Positions 4,185 through 5,245 of a stretch of 5,245 nucleotides of DNA are shown here, piece by piece (positions within the stretch are counted from its first letter, which is position 1; each line of letters opens with the position of its first letter). This stretch comes from Firmicutes bacterium CAG:170. Lineage in GTDB: Bacteria; Bacillota; Clostridia; Oscillospirales; Oscillospiraceae. A model generated the notes under the pieces. The model did no database searches. It saw only the letters and a list, made by a program, of their open reading frames with translations, and was not told the DNA's origin. The stretch spans positions 10,643-15,887 of the forward strand of contig FR887115.1 of the NCBI GenBank assembly GCA_000436735.1, in the 5' to 3' direction. Made by a program: the position numbers and the translations under genes.

Positions 4185-4862
4185 TCAGATTGTCCAGTCG
4201 ATCTCCTGCTCGTCATGGGCGCGCAGGAAGGCGTTCAGCTGTGAGAACGGGCGACTCCCGAAAAATCCGCGGTAGGCGCTGAGCGGGCTTGGATGCGGAG
4301 CCTCCAGCACGAGGCGTGGATAGGACGAGGCCTTGCAGACGGCGGCCTTTTTCTGCGCCTGCGCACCCCAGAGCACAAAGCCGACCGGCTGCGGAAGCTG
4401 CGCGACGGAGGCGACGACGGCGTCGGTGAAGCGCTGCCAGCCGAAGCCCCGGTGGCTGTTGGCCTTGCCGGCCTCGACGGTCAGGACGGTGTTGAGCAGG
4501 AAAACGCCCTGTCGCGCCCAAGGCGTCAGACAGCCGCAGGAAAGCGGCGGCAGACCGAGGTCGGCTTGCAGCTCCTTGCTGATATTTTGCAGCGACGGCG
4601 GCAGCTTCACCCCCTTCTGCACCGAGAAGGCCAGACCATGCGCCTGGCCCGGCTCATGATACGGGTCCTGCCCAAGGATCACGACCCGCACCCGTTCCGG
4701 CGGCGTGAGGGAAAAAGCGTGGAATACGTCCGCCTCCGGCGGAAAAACGGTCGTGTGCGCGTAAGCGTCCGCGACCTTTTTTTGCAGCTCCTCAAAGTAC
4801 GGTGCGTGCAGCTCCTTTTCCAGCAGCGGCACCCACGCGCCGAGCGCTTTCAGATCCGGCAT
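4185..4862 (-). CDS. ung: Uracil-DNA glycosylase, family 1
   Basis: This 225-aa base-excision repair enzyme removes uracil from DNA after cytosine deamination or dUTP incorporation. All family 1 motifs are present: GQDPYH at residues 64-69 with catalytic D66, GLAFSV at 76-81 with F79 stacking on uracil, LLNT at 122-125 with uracil-reading N124, and HPSPLSAYRGF at 190-200 with catalytic H190 and the minor-groove intercalating L194. Its length matches E. coli Ung. The ATG at 4862 has GGAGG (4874-4870) 7 nt upstream, and a perfect TATAAT lies at 4894-4889. It is a single-gene unit, divergent from the LysM protein gene and convergent with the small membrane protein gene. The last residues, EIDWTI, end 8 bp from that gene's stop. 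Nothing is unusual in the active site. Confidence 0.97.
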   Translation of the reverse strand: MPDLKALGAWVPLLEKELHAPYFEELQKKVADAYAHTTVFPPEADVFHAFSLTPPERVRVVILGQDPYHEPGQAHGLAFSVQKGVKLPPSLQNISKELQADLGLPPLSCGCLTPWARQGVFLLNTVLTVEAGKANSHRGFGWQRFTDAVVASVAQLPQPVGFVLWGAQAQKKAAVCKASSYPRLVLEAPHPSPLSAYRGFFGSRPFSQLNAFLRAHDEQEIDWTI

Positions 4863-4869
4863 GGCAAAG

Positions 4870-4874
4870 CCTCC
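4870..4874 (-). promoter_or_regulatory. Ribosome binding site of ung
   Basis: On the minus strand GGAGG stands 7 nt before the ATG at 4862 and supports that start. Confidence 0.85.
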
Positions 4875-4888
4875 CTGTCCCTTATTTT

Positions 4889-4894
4889 ATTATA
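4889..4894 (-). promoter_or_regulatory. -10 box of the ung promoter
   Basis: On the minus strand there is a perfect TATAAT in a short AT-rich stretch (4881-4900). The expected -35 position (4912-4917, read TTTCCG) matches only 3 of 6, and no extended TGN element precedes the -10. The promoter is therefore probably weak or needs another factor. The leader would be about 20 nt. Confidence 0.55.
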
Positions 4895-4945
4895 GTATAT
4901 CCGCACGGAAACGGAAACTCAAGCGCGGCGTGCGCATAGAGTGTC

Positions 4946-4951
4946 GGGAGG
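4946..4951 (+). promoter_or_regulatory. Ribosome binding site deciding the start of the LysM gene
   Basis: GGGAGG is only 2 nt from the ATG at 4954, too close for normal initiation, but 8 nt from the in-frame TTG at 4960. This favours the TTG. Starting there also gives the family-like N-terminus MEIHVVKRGDTLYS. Confidence 0.65.
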
Positions 4952-4959
4952 TGATGTTT

Positions 4960-5245
4960 TTGGAGATCCATGTGGTAAAACGCGGCGATACACTCTACTC
5001 GGTCGGAAGGATGCACGGCGTTGCGCCGGGACTGATCGCCCGTTACAACGGCCTGCGGGAGCCGTACCGGCTGGCGGTGGGCCAGAGCCTGCTGATCCTG
5101 CGGCCGCTGCTGACGTACACGGTGCGCGCGGGCGACAGTCTGTATTCCATTGCGCGGCAGTTCAGCGTGACGGTGCAGACGCTCTACCGGAACAATCCGA
5201 ATCTCGGCGGCAGCAGCCGCCTCTCTCCCGGGCCGGAGCTGGGGG
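4960..5245 (+). CDS. Double LysM-domain protein, probably spore germination/cortex hydrolase type (3' end outside window)
   Basis: The first 95 residues are visible. Two LysM peptidoglycan-binding modules lie back to back. LysM1 is at about residues 3-47 (IHVVKRGDTLYSVGRMHGV, ending LAVGQSLLIL). LysM2 runs from about 52 to the window edge (LTYTVRAGDSLYSIARQFSV, TLYRNNPNLG, L.PGPEL). There is no signal peptide; the first LysM starts at residue 3. That layout is known from the YaaH/SleL group of spore proteins, where two N-terminal LysM modules precede a GH18 glucosaminidase domain acting on cortex peptidoglycan. The catalytic part would lie beyond the window, so the enzyme call is inference. 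Translation probably starts at TTG 4960; ATG 4954 would add only two residues. The gene is divergent from ung. I see no convincing SigA promoter directly upstream, which would suit a sporulation-controlled gene but does not prove it. Confidence 0.82.
   Translation, partial: MEIHVVKRGDTLYSVGRMHGVAPGLIARYNGLREPYRLAVGQSLLILRPLLTYTVRAGDSLYSIARQFSVTVQTLYRNNPNLGGSSRLSPGPELG

Noticed and set aside
4935..4942. CATAGAGT resembling the -10 element of sporulation sigma factors E/K (CATANNNT) before the LysM gene
   Set aside because: Attractive for a spore gene, but transcription would start around 4949, inside the ribosome binding site, and no matching -35 element was seen.

Overview
The window looks like chromosomal core DNA from a GC-rich, low-oxygen, spore-forming Firmicute, most likely a gut Clostridia of the Oscillospiraceae/Ruminococcaceae type. 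This is inference from four points: a pyrophosphate-type phosphofructokinase, a class II aldolase, a truncated double-LysM protein of the spore germination hydrolase (YaaH/SleL) type, and strong AGGAGG-like ribosome binding sites with SigA-type promoters in AT-rich gaps. No tRNA, rRNA, CRISPR array, transposase or integrase is visible.

Layout. At 2-154 (+) is the C-terminal end of FeoB, the ferrous iron transporter, followed by hairpin terminators at 189-211 and 221-255. The second terminator also serves the convergent gene at 293-1531 (-), a PPi-dependent 6-phosphofructokinase. Divergent from it is a class II fructose-1,6-bisphosphate aldolase at 1677-2645 (+), which ends in a textbook terminator at 2661-2693. 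The two enzymes catalyse consecutive glycolytic steps and share a 145-bp intergenic region. That region has two good back-to-back promoters and a perfect 10-bp inverted repeat, which overlaps the aldolase -35 box and abuts the phosphofructokinase -35 box. This is the best candidate for an undescribed regulatory arrangement here.

From 2692 to about 3732 lies a group of very small genes. A 64-aa protein of unknown function (-, near-consensus promoter) is divergent from three tiny DNA-binding proteins on the + strand: a 77-aa HTH protein, an overlapping 58-aa ribbon-helix-helix protein and a 70-aa XRE-type repressor-like protein. A near-perfect 22-bp palindrome sits over the probable promoter of the first regulator. 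The cluster ends at a strong, nearly symmetric hairpin terminator.

The last part holds a 117-aa protein with three predicted membrane segments (3823-4176, +, extended -10 promoter). Only 8 bp separate its end from the end of the convergent uracil-DNA glycosylase gene ung (4185-4862, -). Divergent from ung is the N-terminal part of a LysM-LysM protein that runs off the window end; its ribosome binding site favours a TTG start at 4960.

No stretch longer than 300 bases lacks a gene. Apart from the two glycolytic genes, I see no sign that neighbouring blocks work together; most look like independent transcription units separated by terminators.
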